A stretch of 64,000 nt of DNA from Ganoderma boninense (lineage: Eukaryota > Basidiomycota > Agaricomycetes > Polyporales > Polyporaceae). The notes below the pieces were generated by a model. The model had not been told where the DNA came from, did not search any database, and saw nothing but the letters and a program-made list of their open reading frames with translations. Positions 1 to 12,160 of this stretch are shown one piece after another (the first letter of the stretch is position 1; each line of letters begins with the position of its first letter). The stretch lies in contig CM035309.1 of NCBI GenBank assembly GCA_002900995.3, positions 2,796,389-2,860,388 on the forward strand, in the 5' to 3' direction. The translations under genes were made by a program, and so were the position numbers.

Positions 1-1127
1 CTTACGTGGCAAACTTGAACGTCCCATATTCACCCCAGGCCCTCCCAGAGCAAGGTCGCGTCCGACGGTGGTAGCGGAAGTGGTGATGTTTTCATGACTA
101 GCTTGGGTAAAGCCTTGAGGACGAGAATATGAGGAGGAAGGGGAGACAACTTGCTGTATGCTGAACCCACGTCGATTGTAAGCACCTCTGTCCGGAATTC
201 GTTATCCTCAATCCTCAATCTTCATCTGCCATCGCAGTCCCAACGTGACAGCTGCCACAGTTCTACCATCATGGCGAATACACTTCGGCTCCTCCTTGGA
301 TGTAGCAGAGCAGCCATCCTTGGCTCTGGGTGAGTTTCTCAGTCGCCGTCAGAGTGCCGAAGAGTGCGCCCGACGTCGATATCAAACTGGGCCCAGGATT
401 GCTATAATTGCGTCGATGACGCTGATATCCAGTCGCAGTGGCCACGATGACTTGAATAACCAGTATATCCTCGGTCTCGACCGAAAGTTCATAGTCCCCC
501 CTTCCCCGGACCATCATTCATGATATGGGGGGAACTCTACCGGGAGTTTGCCACCTGCTGCGATCTCAGGCCTACGACGCCTTCAACTTCGGGGGATGCT
601 ATCTGCCAATTTGCGAGGCGTTCATCCCAGGAACCCAAGCATATACCCACCACATCATGTGATACGCCACAGCGAGAAGCCCTGGGCGGTGTCGCCGGTG
701 CGCGTGAGCGATGCGAAGAAGCACTCGAAAACGGTGCGTCCGGGGCGTCCTCTCTCATGGGCGTGGGCTGCTGTGCTCGCCCTCGCGCCTTCCCTGCCTC
801 CCGCCATCTCCGACATGTTGATGTGGCCACTGTTCCGGACACCTCGAAGGCCAGGCTAGCGCTGCTTCTCACATCTCCCTCCGAGCGCTCACCTCGCCGC
901 CCAAACGCCCACACAGCGGCGGCAGCCCTGGCGGCCACATCCATGCGATTTCAGCGGTCCGATGGGCGGTATGAGTCCGGCTTGCGTCTGGGGCGGTGGC
1001 GGCTATCCACGTCCTGTCTGACCTCTCTGATCAAACCCTGTCTCCGCCGCGAACTTACCGGGGTCTCAAGGTACATAGTGGCACCAGGTTACTGCTCCTA
1101 AGCAGCCCTCCCCAAACGTCCACCACC

Positions 1128-3444
1128 ATGGCTTCGTCCACGAACGCGACTGCTTCCGCCGCCCCTGGATCCTCTTCTTCGCTCTTTCCGATCCCTGCAC
1201 TGGACAATACGTACGGGGCCATCATGTTGGGCACGTTTGGAGGACTCATGTGAGTTTCTTCTTGCCTCGTCTTCCTGGCCGGCACGCTCAAGCCCAGATT
1301 GTGGCGTAGGATGTACGGGCTTACAATGCACCAAGGATATCGTTACATGCACCTTCCTTACTACAAGCGGGATGCTATGTACATCAAGGCGATGGTGAGC
1401 TTCGCATTCTACAGCTTTCTGCCTGAGTTTACGAACTAGGGTTCGTCGGTGTGACTACTCGCAGGTCGCCCTCGTGCTGTGAGTCTTGCTGTCCCACTGG
1501 ATGTACGGAAATCCTGAGAAGTTCGTCCAGATCGATCGAGACCGTTCACTCAGTCCTGTCAATGCACGCATGGTGAGAACGTCGTATCGCATCCTGACGA
1601 ATGCGTGCACTCACCTCTGGTGCCTTTCAGCTACTTCTACTTCGCGACGAATTACTTCCGTCCCGAAGTCCTGTTCCATGGGTCGTGGTCAATTAACGTA
1701 AGATTCATTTCCGTGTCCGAGATCCGTGGCACTAACCCAAGCGCCTCCCAGCTGCTCCCCATGTCGACGGTAAGTGAGCCCCTTCACTGTCCTTCAGCCG
1801 GTTGTCTCAACAGATATCGATATCCACACAGGGAATTGTAATAGCAGTGTCCCAAAGGTACGCCTACGGGTGGAGTAGGTCTGCATCTAATAGTCAAATC
1901 ATTCTTCAGCTTCTTTGCGCGGCGACTATTCAAAAGTAGGAGCTTCGCACATTGCTCCCCGCCATTGGATGCTCACGCTCAAGTATGCAGTCAACCCGAG
2001 ATATGCGCCCATCGTTGGTTTTGTGGTAGGTTTTCGGAAGCGGTTGAAGTACGGTTCCGATATTCACATCTTGTCAGGTCCTCCTGCTCCTCGGAGAACT
2101 CGGTTCGTGGCGTCCCTTCGCCGCTATAGCGCCACCATGCTCACCTCTTCCCATCTCTCGCTGCGGTCTATGCAGGGTTCTCCATCGCCGCAACTGTGGA
2201 GGCATTCGTCCAGCCCGACCTTCTGCACTTCCAGGACTTCTCCGTAAGCCGAATCCACTTCGGCATCCGTCGCGATGTCGATTCGAACTCACCGACCCAT
2301 CTCCCCCCGGCTTCTCGGCTGTTCGATTGCGAAGCAGTGGATGATCAGTACGGCACTCGGGATGGTCATCGCAGCGGACGGCATCTTGACAGTCCTTCTC
2401 ACCATCGTGTTGCACCGCAGTCGGACTGGATTCAAGTCGTGAGTGGCAGCCTCTTTTCCCCTTCAGCTTCGCTCGCTTTGTCTTTGCTTTGCGGGCTCAC
2501 GGCACACTGCCCAGGACGGACTCGATGATCAACGTCCTCATCATGTACACGATCAACACGGGTACGCCGTACGTCCGAAGCTTAGTCGTCTCGTGCTGAT
2601 TTATCTACAGGCCTCTTAACAGGGTAATGCAGTTTCGTCCATCGAAAGCGAGGACTGGGTTGCTCATAGTCTTGGTGTCGTCAGCACAATCAGCACGATC
2701 TCGTTCTTCATGGTCAGTGGCGCACTTCCATCCATCTCATCTGCGAACTCTGGCTGAATTGCTCCTACAGGCGGTGTTCTACCCACACACGCTGATCGAC
2801 GATGGGCTGAACCTCTTCGCGGCTAAATGTAGGCGATCCGGACCTCCTCTCAGGCTGCCGTGCATGTATCTGACTTGATCGCTTCCCAAGTATACGCCAA
2901 CTCGCTCCTTGCTGTGTACGCGTCGAATCGCTATTCAAACCAGGGCGCACCGTTGCTGACCCGATTACACAGCCTGAACTCCCGCCACTTCCTCTCCAGC
3001 TGCGGCAAGACCGACTACGAAGCGACGCCGTCCAAGATCAGCGCCATCCACCGCTCCGACCTCGTCAGCCACGCGTCCGACAGGCCCTCCGGCCGAGACG
3101 TGAGCCCTCCTCCTCATGCCCTCCTCTCCTCTTGTCCACGAGTCTTCTCGCTGAAACGACACCTTGCCTGCAGCCACTCGCGAGCTCGCAGCACGTCCTC
3201 GACATCAGGGTCACGCCGGAGACCCAGCGCGACGCGTCCTTCAGCGGGGACACCCTCTACGCGGACCGCAAGGCCGACCCCTCGCCCGCGATCGCGCTCC
3301 GCGACCTGCGCGGCTCGGCGAAGGGCGGGGACGACGCCTCGCAAGACGCGGCATCTCATAATGGGGTGCGTTGCAGCGTTCTTCGTGGCATGGCATTCGC
3401 GACTCGCAGGAGGCTCACTGTGCGCTGGTCTGCATCTGCAGTGA
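1128..3444 (+). CDS. DUF6534 multi-pass membrane protein, copy 1
   Basis: This is a multi-exon gene of the basidiomycete DUF6534 family, whose function is unknown. The first exon starts at the ATG at 1128 (context CCACCATGG) and carries the family N-terminal signature NTYGAIMLGTFGGLM. The next exon gives YGLTMHQGYRYMHL. Later exons supply YFYFATNYFRPE, LGELGFSIAATVEAF, the DUF6534 core around 2330-2450 (GMVIAADGILTVLLTIVLHRS followed by RTGFKS-TDSMINVLIMYTINTG) and YANSLLAV near 2890. A hydrophilic tail follows. I place the last intron at 3366-3441 because its acceptor puts a TGA directly after it. Hydrophobic segments suggest about seven membrane spans. No frame break was seen. Family confidence is high; several exon edges are approximate. 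Confidence 0.85.
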
Positions 3445-3965
3445 CTTATTCAATACCGATGATATACCTCCGCACGCGTGCCTGGTATGCGCGTGCGCGG
3501 TTATTTTCGTGGCATTACTTATCTCGGGGCCTTGAAGTTGTGTGTACAGTATTCTGTTCCCGTCGTTTTCGTTGCTGTCGTCATGCTGTCAGAGCCGAGT
3601 TCCGGGCAGACACTCTACACTGTTTTCGAGCAGACACAAGTGGAATGGATCCTATTGTTATTCTCTTTCACCTTGACATGTCCATTAGCGTGGACGTCGA
3701 CTTCGCGTGTCCTCGGTATCGCTGGCAGGTACCTGCGCACAAACCGGCATGGATTCCCCCTATTTGCTCGGGGTGGATGCCGGGACAAGGGTCCAGTAAA
3801 ATATATTCTGTCCACGACGCTGCTACCTATGTATTACATCGCTAGGTATCTATCTACGGGCCGTGCAGGAGGAGCCGTCTGTCTACTTCTACTAACAGCC
3901 GCGGGCCAGCCGCCAGCGACCGAGCCACAGTCCGAACGGAGACCGGAGAGGGGGAGCCACAACCA

Positions 3966-4035
3966 GTCCAAGTCCAGTCCAAGTCCGAGTCCGAGTCCAA
4001 TCCGGTCCATGTCCAAGTCCAAGTCCGGATCCATG
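3966..4035. repeat. Hexamer-type minisatellite (CCAAGT/CGAGTC)
   Basis: Tandem, slightly varied copies of six bases (CCAAGT, CCGAGT, CCAGT). A similar tract sits at the same relative place in the second copy of the module, at about 44658-44715. It lies just 3' of the small minus-strand gene, or in its last exon. Confidence 0.75.
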
Positions 4036-4139
4036 AGCCAAGCCCGCACGATCCACGAATCACCGATACCTATGACCCGGCCGCTCACAAGGACAGCTTG
4101 CGCCAGACGAACCGCACTCGCACGCGGAGCGAGAGCAAC

Positions 4140-4602
4140 TTACGGAACCCTCATCCCGAAGCGCCTGCGCCAATGGTCGTCGTCTCGATCCTGGACCCCA
4201 TCGTCGTAGTCATCGTAGTCGTAGTCGGACTCGTCGTCAGAATCGTCGTCGTATCGGAGCTGAAGGAGGGCCGGGTCGTCCTGCTGCTCGAGAGCCCAGA
4301 GGCGTGCTTGAAGGTCCGCGTCGTCGTTGAAGGAGAGGCCGAGGCCGAGGGTGTCGGGGTTGACGGGAGGGATCGAGGGAGGGGTGGTAGGAGGGGAGGG
4401 AGATCGGGTAGTGATAGTAGTTCGAGGGGAGGTTGCAGCGGGGAGGAGGAGACGGAGGGAGAGCGGGGAGGGGAGGGGGAAGGCTGGGGAAGCGAGGGAA
4501 GTCTGAGACGCAGGAGGAGAGGGAGGAAGACAGCGTCCGGCGCCGCTGGGGGTAGGTGAGGGCGTAGGGGACATCCATGTTGGGAGAGCGGAGGGAGAAC
4601 AT
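4140..4602 (-). CDS. Small acidic-tailed protein of unknown function, copy 1
   Basis: I do not recognise this gene. The ATG at 4602 lies in a good context (ACCATGTTC) and opens a Ser/Pro-rich N-terminal segment containing QRRRTLSSSLSSCVSDFPRF. The conserved C-terminal segment NPDTLGLGLSF...LQARLWALEQQDDPALLQL, followed by an Asp/Tyr-rich run and DDDHWRRR, is in the +1 frame relative to that start. The switch falls between about 4402 and 4385, as in the copy at 45303. Differences from that copy are mostly synonymous in the first frame upstream of this point and in the second frame downstream. An extra base near 4146-4150 shortens the C terminus. A conserved GTAAGT (4143-4138) may be a donor for a 3' intron. 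Expression is inferred, not shown. Confidence 0.5.
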
Positions 4603-5065
4603 GGTGCAGGAGGTATAGAAGGATGTGGGGAGACGGTAGAAAGCGAAATTAGGTGAGGTGCCGTCGGACGATGGATCCCGCTTTATGTGGCTTCCTTTGC
4701 TCACGAGGACGCGGAATGTTGCAATGAGGACCAGGACTTACCTGTCGAATTTACCGCAATCTGCAAAGGAGTTTTGAAAGAGACTGGTGCGCACCTGTTG
4801 TTGTCCGTGCGGCTGACTTCCCTCTCCCCAGCGCTCCCTCATTTTTCCGACAAGGAGATCACTGCACTGTCATAGGACGCAGAGTCTGCACGTGAATGAG
4901 TAGAGTGCATGCGGTAGGCCCTCCTTATACAACGAGGAAAAGAACGGTCGACGGACTGACCAAATGGTGTGTGTAGGTAGGATGAAGCAGCGACTTGAAC
5001 CAATGGAAGCTCACCCGGTGGTTAGTAAGCGATATTTGTTCGGTTAGGCGTCTAAAATGAGCAAC

Positions 5066-6030
5066 ATTTCGTCGCCTTCGTGCCTCAGTGCCTGCGTTCT
5101 TAACTGGCATGTGCATGCACACCCGTAGCACGCGAAGCTCGAAGACATAGCGCGCCCACGCACCTACATGGATACGGGGCCACGACTCAGGTGAAGGTGT
5201 ATATCTCAGCATACGGACAGAGACTGACGAACGGACCACGACTCGACCGTCGCGGTATACTTAGCTGCTCGTGGACGAGCTGAAACGGCCCCGCTGATAG
5301 ATCAGCGCTACCTGAGCCTAATGTTATCAAGTGCTCATATATACGACCTCTGTTGTATGCCCGCAACCGTCCGGAACTTGACAATTTCCTTCACCATCGT
5401 GCGCCGCTTGGAGGACCTCCACGCATGTTTTGCGCTTCAAGCACACGTATCGGGCTAGCAGACGGGTCGCAGCGTATGGAGTTTAAGGTTCAGGTGAGTG
5501 AGTTGTGCAGACTGGTGGTATCTTTTGCCACTTCGCGTGTCACGGGAACAGTCCAAGTACTTGTCAGAACGAGAGATGGCGCTGCCGCCCCGCTCGCAAA
5601 GTGGGATGGTGGCGCCAGGCTCGCTGGGATTGGCAACTGCAATCGCGCCTCAACATGAATTGACATCATCTGCAGCCAGAAGTCTCTTGAGGCAATACCG
5701 CCATCATCCTATATGGGAAGTGTTATTCTGCTTTGTCGAGATGAGCATCTTGGTTGATCTGATGAGGTGTTCCACCTCGCAGGACAGACTCAAAAGGACG
5801 CTTCATAGCCCACTTGAGGACCCGGCTCAGCATTTGTGCGGAGATGCTGTTGACGTGCACCGGCATTCAACATTTTGTATTCGGGTTTCACAAACCCGAA
5901 TATACTCTTCTTCCAGGTAAGAAGGCTCAGTTGCATTGCAATGCGATGGGGATCATGCATTGTATCTACACATCTGACTTTGACCGCCCATACTGATGTT
6001 CTCCGACTTACATCTCATCCCCTGGGTCCA
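5066..6030. other. Intergenic stretch without a supported gene
   Basis: About 1 kb between the small minus-strand gene and DUF6534 copy 2. The ORFs here are short and resemble nothing I recognise. The stretch probably contains the 5' region of both flanking genes. Confidence 0.5.
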
Positions 6031-6031
6031 G

Positions 6032-6040
6032 TTTATAAGT
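6032..6040 (+). promoter_or_regulatory. TATA-like box of DUF6534 copy 2
   Basis: TTTATAAGT lies about 38 bases before the ATG at 6078. Similar TATA-like boxes precede several DUF6534 genes in this window, which suggests regulated rather than housekeeping promoters. Confidence 0.4.
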
Positions 6041-6077
6041 AGGTTATGTCGTACATCGTCTCCCTAGACCAACCCAT

Positions 6078-8070
6078 ATGGACCAGCCGTACATTCAAGC
6101 TCTAGACGAAAACACAGTCCCTTTGGTGCTTCCATCACTTGGAAGCACCTTTGGTGCTCTCATGCTTAGTACATTCTTCTCGCTGATGTACGTACGGTAC
6201 AATTCAGATGGATACTGAGCTAAAACATTTTTTCTGCAGGATATATGGGGCGACTATGTCCCAAACATTCAGGTACTTCCATGTGTACCGAGGGGATGCT
6301 ATGTTCTTCAAGATGATGGTAAGCTTTTGAATACAAATCAACATCACTAGACCCGATGTACTAATTGTACTCCCAGGTGTCTATACTTTTGTAAGACGAC
6401 AACCACACGAGACTAGAAACAAGCTGATCTTCAACAACCCATCGAGAAGTACAGTTGACACTTTCCAAGTCGCGATACTTATGTACACATGGTATGGACT
6501 CACTCATACTGTCATCTAACTTTGTTGAGAGGGTTGCTGACGATAAGACAGCTACCATTACCTTGTCGTCGAACTACTCAAACCCTCTCGCACTTACTGT
6601 CTACACATGGTGAGCGATAAAACTATAAAACCACTGCTATTGATCCCTGCTGAGCGCACTCAAATAGGCCTCTAGAGGTTAGTAATCTCCACTCATAGCC
6701 TGATTCTGAGCTGAAGGGCTGTTGTGCGTCAGTCGCTCCCTCTTGTCACAGTGCGTATTTCTTTGCTCTCTATACAGACAATCACATCTCATTATAATTA
6801 GGGAATTATAATCCTCCTTGCTCAAAGGTTTGACCACAGTTGTTTGAATGGGCATGTTTCTTTGGGCTCATTAACTATCTTAAAGCTTCTATGTTCGACG
6901 CATCTATCTAGGTGTGCTTTGGATAATCTGTTTGCTATTGTAGTGTATGCTTACATGTCTCTGTTTATCAGTGAATATGCGTTATTTGCCTGCTGTACTA
7001 CTCGCGGTAAGCGTAACTTAGTCGCTCACAGGCAATTGGCACCTTATAGTGTCTGGAGCAGGTGTCTTTGATGATCGTCTGCTTTGGACTCATAGTCTGT
7101 GAGATTTTTCAAAGAATTATAACGCCGTACAGGCAGATACCTGACTCTGACACCAATATCTACATAGCGTCGTCGGTTGGGATGTCAGTAGATATTCTTG
7201 CGCTTCACCTTTTTACTGAGCGTATTCACTCCACACTCTTCTCGTTTTGTCAGCATCCAGAATAAGACATTCGAAGTGCTGTCGGTAGGAAGCAACAAAG
7301 CGGTGGGTATAGTTGTCCTTTTCAGTCCACCTCAGCCCATCCAGATTGTCCTGTATTGGCGTACTAATAAGTACCTGTGCGCAGTGGAGGTTCCCGGCAA
7401 TCTTGGCAATTGCTGCCACGGTGGACCTCATATTGACAGGCACCTTCATATTAATGTTTCGAAGTCACTACACGGGCTTTGAAAGGTTCGTATCACATCG
7501 CTCTTAGACTGAACTAAATACTCAAGTCTGACGAAATGTTTGCAGGACTGACGCCATACTGGACTCCATGTCGTTACATGCAGTCATTGCCAGTGAGTTA
7601 TACTATGTTATCTCCATGTAAAATTGTGTGTTGTGTCTGACAGTTCATTCCCGCTGTCAGCCAGCGTAATTACGTGTGTTGCGTTCCGCTGGTAGTGCGA
7701 AAATCTCATGATGACTCTCATCTGACCTGAAACTTTTAGCACCCTCGCAATCCCATCATTCATCTGCGTGCGTGAACGTTGTCCTCGTCTAGCCTTAATA
7801 TCGTTCTAGCCCTAACTGTGTTGACAGTCTCTCGTCATCCCAGGGAACTTAATTCAAATCGCAATCGCCATCCCTGCCACACAAGGCACGTTTTCCTCTG
7901 CCTTTTCGCTGCCCTAATCGGAATAAATATGCATATCCCTACTCACGAATCCAAACTGCACAGTGTACTCCTTTTCGGTGCTTTCGGTGCTCAACAGCCG
8001 TCAAACCCTCTCAGAAACCACATCGTGGACACTGAAAGCCCGGAGTGCACACTTCCAGGGGCCGGTATAG
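6078..8070 (+). pseudogene. DUF6534 membrane protein, copy 2 (frameshifted)
   Basis: The start exon (PSLGSTFGALMLSTFFSLM) and second exon (YGATMSQTFRYFHVYRGDA) are clear. So are SFYVRRIYL near 6890, the core exon at 7383-7485 (ILAIAATVDLILTGTFILMF, then RSHYTGFER), TDAILDSMSLHAVIA, and the last exon VYSFSVLSVLNSR near 7965, with a stop at 8070. Near 6566-6573 an extra G breaks the expected VV-NYSNPLALTVYTW exon. Exon 1 and the YFxxNYF, SFYVRRIY and DLILTGT exons match copies 5 and 6 closely, so this belongs to their subgroup. Either the gene is inactive or a one-base sequence error breaks it. Confidence 0.7.
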
Positions 8071-9303
8071 GCCTGCCAAATGCAAATAACTGCAGGCTCC
8101 CCGACGTGAGCGAGGCCCCTCAGGCTCACACCCGTCCAGAGTCGGTAAGCCCACACTTCTTTTGCCTCTCCAGCATTCAAGTCCTGGGGTGGAGGTGCTC
8201 TGATGTAAATTTGGGTGATGAAAGGCATCGCCGCCAACTTCGTATGCGATGGTTAGCATTCAAATGTCGAACTTGTCCAGACAGGAGGACCCCCAGAGCA
8301 GCAGCACAAAGATCGCACGACAGCCGTAGAGATAGGATGCTTTGGCTTTGGGTAGTCCGAGCGAAGAGGTTGGTCTAATTCCGGACTGGAAAATTTGTAA
8401 CACTTCAATCCCAGCTTGCACTCTGAATCCAGTTGCAACAATTGTACGGTTAACGTCAGAATGTTGATTCCAATATTTTGAACCTTCCTCTTTGCCTAGG
8501 TGGCTATTTATGTACGCTGTTGTGCTCAAAGTCATGATGTTGACTAGTGTCTTGTAATCATATTCGAGAGTACTCTTGTTCTTACCAGCATACCAGGACA
8601 GGATGGACAGCAGCAAGACAGTGAACCCTGATTAATAGAGTCATGAACTCAGAGGTTAAATGATATCTACCTCTGAAACAAAGTTCTAGTGTTTTATTCA
8701 GATTCTAGAGCAAGACAACGAGTACATACAAGTCTCTTCAGGAAAGATGGAAAGGACAAATCATCAAAGCCCTCTATTCAGTACAAGTACATGTCGACAA
8801 ATGCTACGCCGCCCAGCCAGTCTTGTTCATGTCTGTATAGGATTCGTGATTGTCTTCAAGAGGTTGAGCAAGAGCAGTCAATAAGAGCCTCAAACAGGGC
8901 ACCGATATTCACTCACCTCAACTAGAATAAAGGCATTGTATCACGGAGATGTTTGGTGGAGACCACAGGTGCAAGCATTTTGCGCTGCCGTTTGTGTTAC
9001 CGGTGGGATGCGAGTACCACCCAGCTTCACGAGCGCGATTGAGCGCTGATGATGGAAGTCGTATCAGCATGGACGAGACCACAATGCCGCTCGCCTCGAC
9101 CCTGACAGCCTTAAAGTTGGTGCACCGTGCTCTAGCGCGGCGGTGTTACGTACGTTACCCAGCGCCGTGATACCAAACACCGAGGGGAATGAGGGCACTG
9201 TTATTACATGGTATGACTGGATACAATCCCAGAACACCAAATAGAAGTCCCGCGACGCCCTGTCATAACCGAAGCTAGAAGCAAATGAACCCTTCAGAAA
9301 TAT
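8071..9303. other. Intergenic stretch without a supported gene
   Basis: Short ORFs occur on both strands, including a 118-codon minus-strand one at 8260-8616. None has a recognisable motif or a clear splice structure. Confidence 0.45.
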
Positions 9304-11398
9304 TTACGCCACTGCATTCCCCCAAGCCTCCAGGTCAACACCGGGACGACGACTGACCCTGACGTACAACTCATTCTCGAGGAACATCGTGCGCATGTTG
9401 AGGATCCCAGACCGGAACCCAGCGAGATCAAAGCCCTCCTGGAGCTCGAAGTCAAATGCGAGGAGCAAGCGAGCCAGAGCCAGCCGCATCTGGTGGTACG
9501 CGAGCACTTTCCCGATGCACGAGTGCGCACCTGCCACAAGTACGTCAGATACAGCCTGATTGCAGAGCCATAAACCGAGACAGACCATACGAGAACGACG
9601 CGAGCATCGCCTTGTTCGTCCTAGTCTCGGGGCCTAAACCGTCAGGCAGCCACCTGTCAGGAAGGAATTCCTGCCGAGTGCACTCCTCAGCACGAAGTCG
9701 ATCTCGTTCACATTGCCGTGACTTACCTGCGGTAATGGAGAGAAGTTGTCCGGGCTGACTTGCTGCGAGTGAGCGGCGAGCGCGACGACCGTGCCTTCGG
9801 GTATGCGCCTGCCATCGACGACCGACCCGCCGCGTCCAATGATCCGAGGGTTGAAGTATGGAGACGCGAGCCGCAGCGTCTCGTTGATGACGCCGTCTAA
9901 GAACGCGAGCTCCGCCAGCTTATTCAGTGACAGAGGCGACGCCGGGTCCGGGAACGCGGCGTCGAGCTCCTTCCTGAGGCGGTGGTAAAACTCCGGGGCG
10001 GCCAGGAGGAAGTAGATCGCGAAGGTGACCGTGATAGACGTGTTGTCGGACCCTAGGATATCCACATTTCCCTGTGAAACAGGCGACTGAAGCATTGAAT
10101 TTGCCTACTCACCTCCGATCATTGCGACAATCGCGTCGGCCTCAAGATCTTTCAGGCACACCTCGCCGTCAATCTGTACAGAGGGAATAAGATTCAATAC
10201 AGCATGGAAAGAACGATACTGACGAGGTACGAAGAGAGGTCCCGGTATCCGGGCAGGTCTACTGCTTTTATGCGAGTACGCATCATCTCCGCTGCATTCT
10301 TCTCATGTGCGCGCATCCGTGCCGTCAACGGAAGGTGCCACAGGATGTCCAGAAGCCAAGGGGACTGTCCGAGGCTGCGTATATACCCGTGAGCGTCGTA
10401 AAGGAGAAAATAATTGTATACTCACATGTCCAACATGGCCATCGCTCGCTTTCCTACCCCGATAGCATTGTGTTTGTCGCCATTCTCCATCATCTCCTAG
10501 AATACACATGAGGTGAAAAAATGCACAATTAAACCAAGCTGCATACAAATTTGTTGCAGCCCCCGAAAACCATGTCTCCCTGTAGAACGCGAGGAGAATC
10601 AATGCATGCGGGAAACGACTGCGCGAGACACCCACCATGAAGTCATGCGCCCAGTGGTACATCGTCTCGGACAAGTCCAAGAAACCCTTCTCCGTCTCCG
10701 CCTGTCGTCGTTCCAGAGTCTTCAGCAGCTGCACAGTCCTTCGTTCAAGCTGAGGGACGAGGTCTACAATGCTAATACAAGCAATTCGTTCCTCAGGTCA
10801 GTCTGTACAGTCTTACACTCGAAGCTGCGAAAGCGGACGTACCCGCCTGGAGCAAACATCGGCGACCAAATGCGCCTCCGCGCACGATGCACCTCAGCAC
10901 TATCCTGCTTGAAGAACAGCGCCGTCCCACCGTGGTGACCAGGGTACCGGTACATCTCGCTCTTCTCCGCGCTCGTGTAGAGCGGCACTGCGCTGGGAGA
11001 GTTGATGGACAGAGCGTTTGGTCTGAGCGAGTGCCCGGACTCGGAGATGTCAGCGAGGGTAATACTCGAAGATGCAAGTCATGCATACCGATGCGGACAA
11101 ATGGCCCATAGCGAGCGTGGAGAGCATCGAGGATGAGATAGCGCTTCCCTGTGGACGATGTGTACGTCAACCAGAGACTCGTCGTCCTGGCTAGGAGCGG
11201 TCCTGGGTAAGATGCAAGAGGATGCCACGGAGACAGTCGATGTGCGAACGTGATTAGGACGAGAGTAACGGTATAGAGTACCCCGATCTCCACAGAACTC
11301 CTGGGAGCGATATCCGACACAGCAGAACCGCAGCTGAGAACAAGGTATAGAGCCGTGAAACCAGTGGCGTGGCCTACGAGGACGAAATCTCCGCGCAA
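9304..11398 (-). CDS. Cytochrome P450 monooxygenase
   Basis: This is a membrane-anchored haem-thiolate monooxygenase. The ATG at 11398 opens an exon with two hydrophobic segments and a Pro-rich hinge (SYPGPLLARTTSLW). Further exons, in order, give the C-helix RRRIWSPMFAP, the I-helix LGSDNTSITVTF, the K-helix ExxR as NETLRL (about 9870-9885) and the region EFLPDRWLPDG. The haem loop is assembled by splicing to FSYGAHSCIGK, with its cysteine codon at 9517-9519. The stop is at 9304. All hallmark P450 motifs are present with no frame break. The substrate cannot be predicted. No oxidoreductase or biosynthetic partner lies next to it, so a secondary-metabolite cluster is not supported. Confidence 0.9.
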
Positions 11399-12160
11399 GG
11401 TGTACCTATGAAGGAGTCCGACCCAAACAGCCTGTCGCGGAGTGAGTGTTCAGATGGGGACCTGCAAAGTAGCCTTGATCGAGGAGCGCACCAGGGCAAA
11501 GAAAGGTGCCGCGTACAGGCATGTCCGATATTCGATTGTGGCATTTGAACTCATCCTAGACCCTGTAGGACGATGACACACGTTAGAGTAAGATGCCTGT
11601 GCGGTGAGATACCAAGCCTCCGCGTTTTAAACTCAGGCATGGCGCCAGGTATTCCTCCGGTCCCACCTTCGACACGTACCAATGAGAGCGCGCCGCACTA
11701 CGGGACCTATGGGATGCCCAAACATGAGATGGGACTCGATCTTCCCCAGGTCGTGGTTCTGAATTCTCAATTGCTAGCGAGGACGCCAGAATTGAGGCGA
11801 AGGGGTTCTAATTCCGCGGTCTGATAGGAGCACTAGCTAAAGCCAGGCTACCATCACACAGAAGAGCAGCAGCAGCAGGCCGCCCTGCTGAGCTCCATGT
11901 GAACTCTGATTGTTTGGCGCAGCGCGCTGTTGTGAAGGCCCCCCAAAAGCACAAATATAAAGATGTGTATCCGGGAACATGTAGATCACATACCTCACCA
12001 TCTCGTAGCCATGGCCGACTCTTTTCGGATGCAGACCAAGGAAAAGCAGTGCGGATAGTAAGTCGGGGGCCATGCGATCAGTAATTACTCCCTGAGCTTT
12101 AAATAGTGCAGTTGTGAAGACGGCGCGGACACAAGCAGGCTTCTCGTCTCGCAGGGCTCC

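Larger units (their letters stand above)
3735..5065. repeat. Segmental duplication, left copy
   Basis: This stretch is a diverged copy of about 44400-45775 in the same orientation. Matching blocks occur in the same order: the 'catggattccccctat' block, 'cacgacgctgctacctat', a tract of CCAAGT/CGAGTC hexamers, the whole small minus-strand gene, 'ttaccgcaatctgcaaaggag' and 'tagtaagcgatatttgt'. A plus-strand DUF6534 gene follows about 1 kb downstream in each copy. Confidence 0.85.

Noticed and set aside
1..1127. ORFs at 520-1101 (+) and 537-944 (-)
   Set aside because: Arg/Ala/Ser-rich, overlapping on opposite strands, with no motif. Treated as upstream sequence of DUF6534 copy 1.
3834..4088. Minus-strand DLDLDMDRIGLGLG-type ORF as a separate gene
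   Set aside because: It is the hexamer tract. At most it is the last exon of the small gene at 4602.
8260..8616. 118-codon minus-strand ORF with a hydrophobic end
   Set aside because: No motif, no splice structure, and it overlaps nothing conserved in the window.
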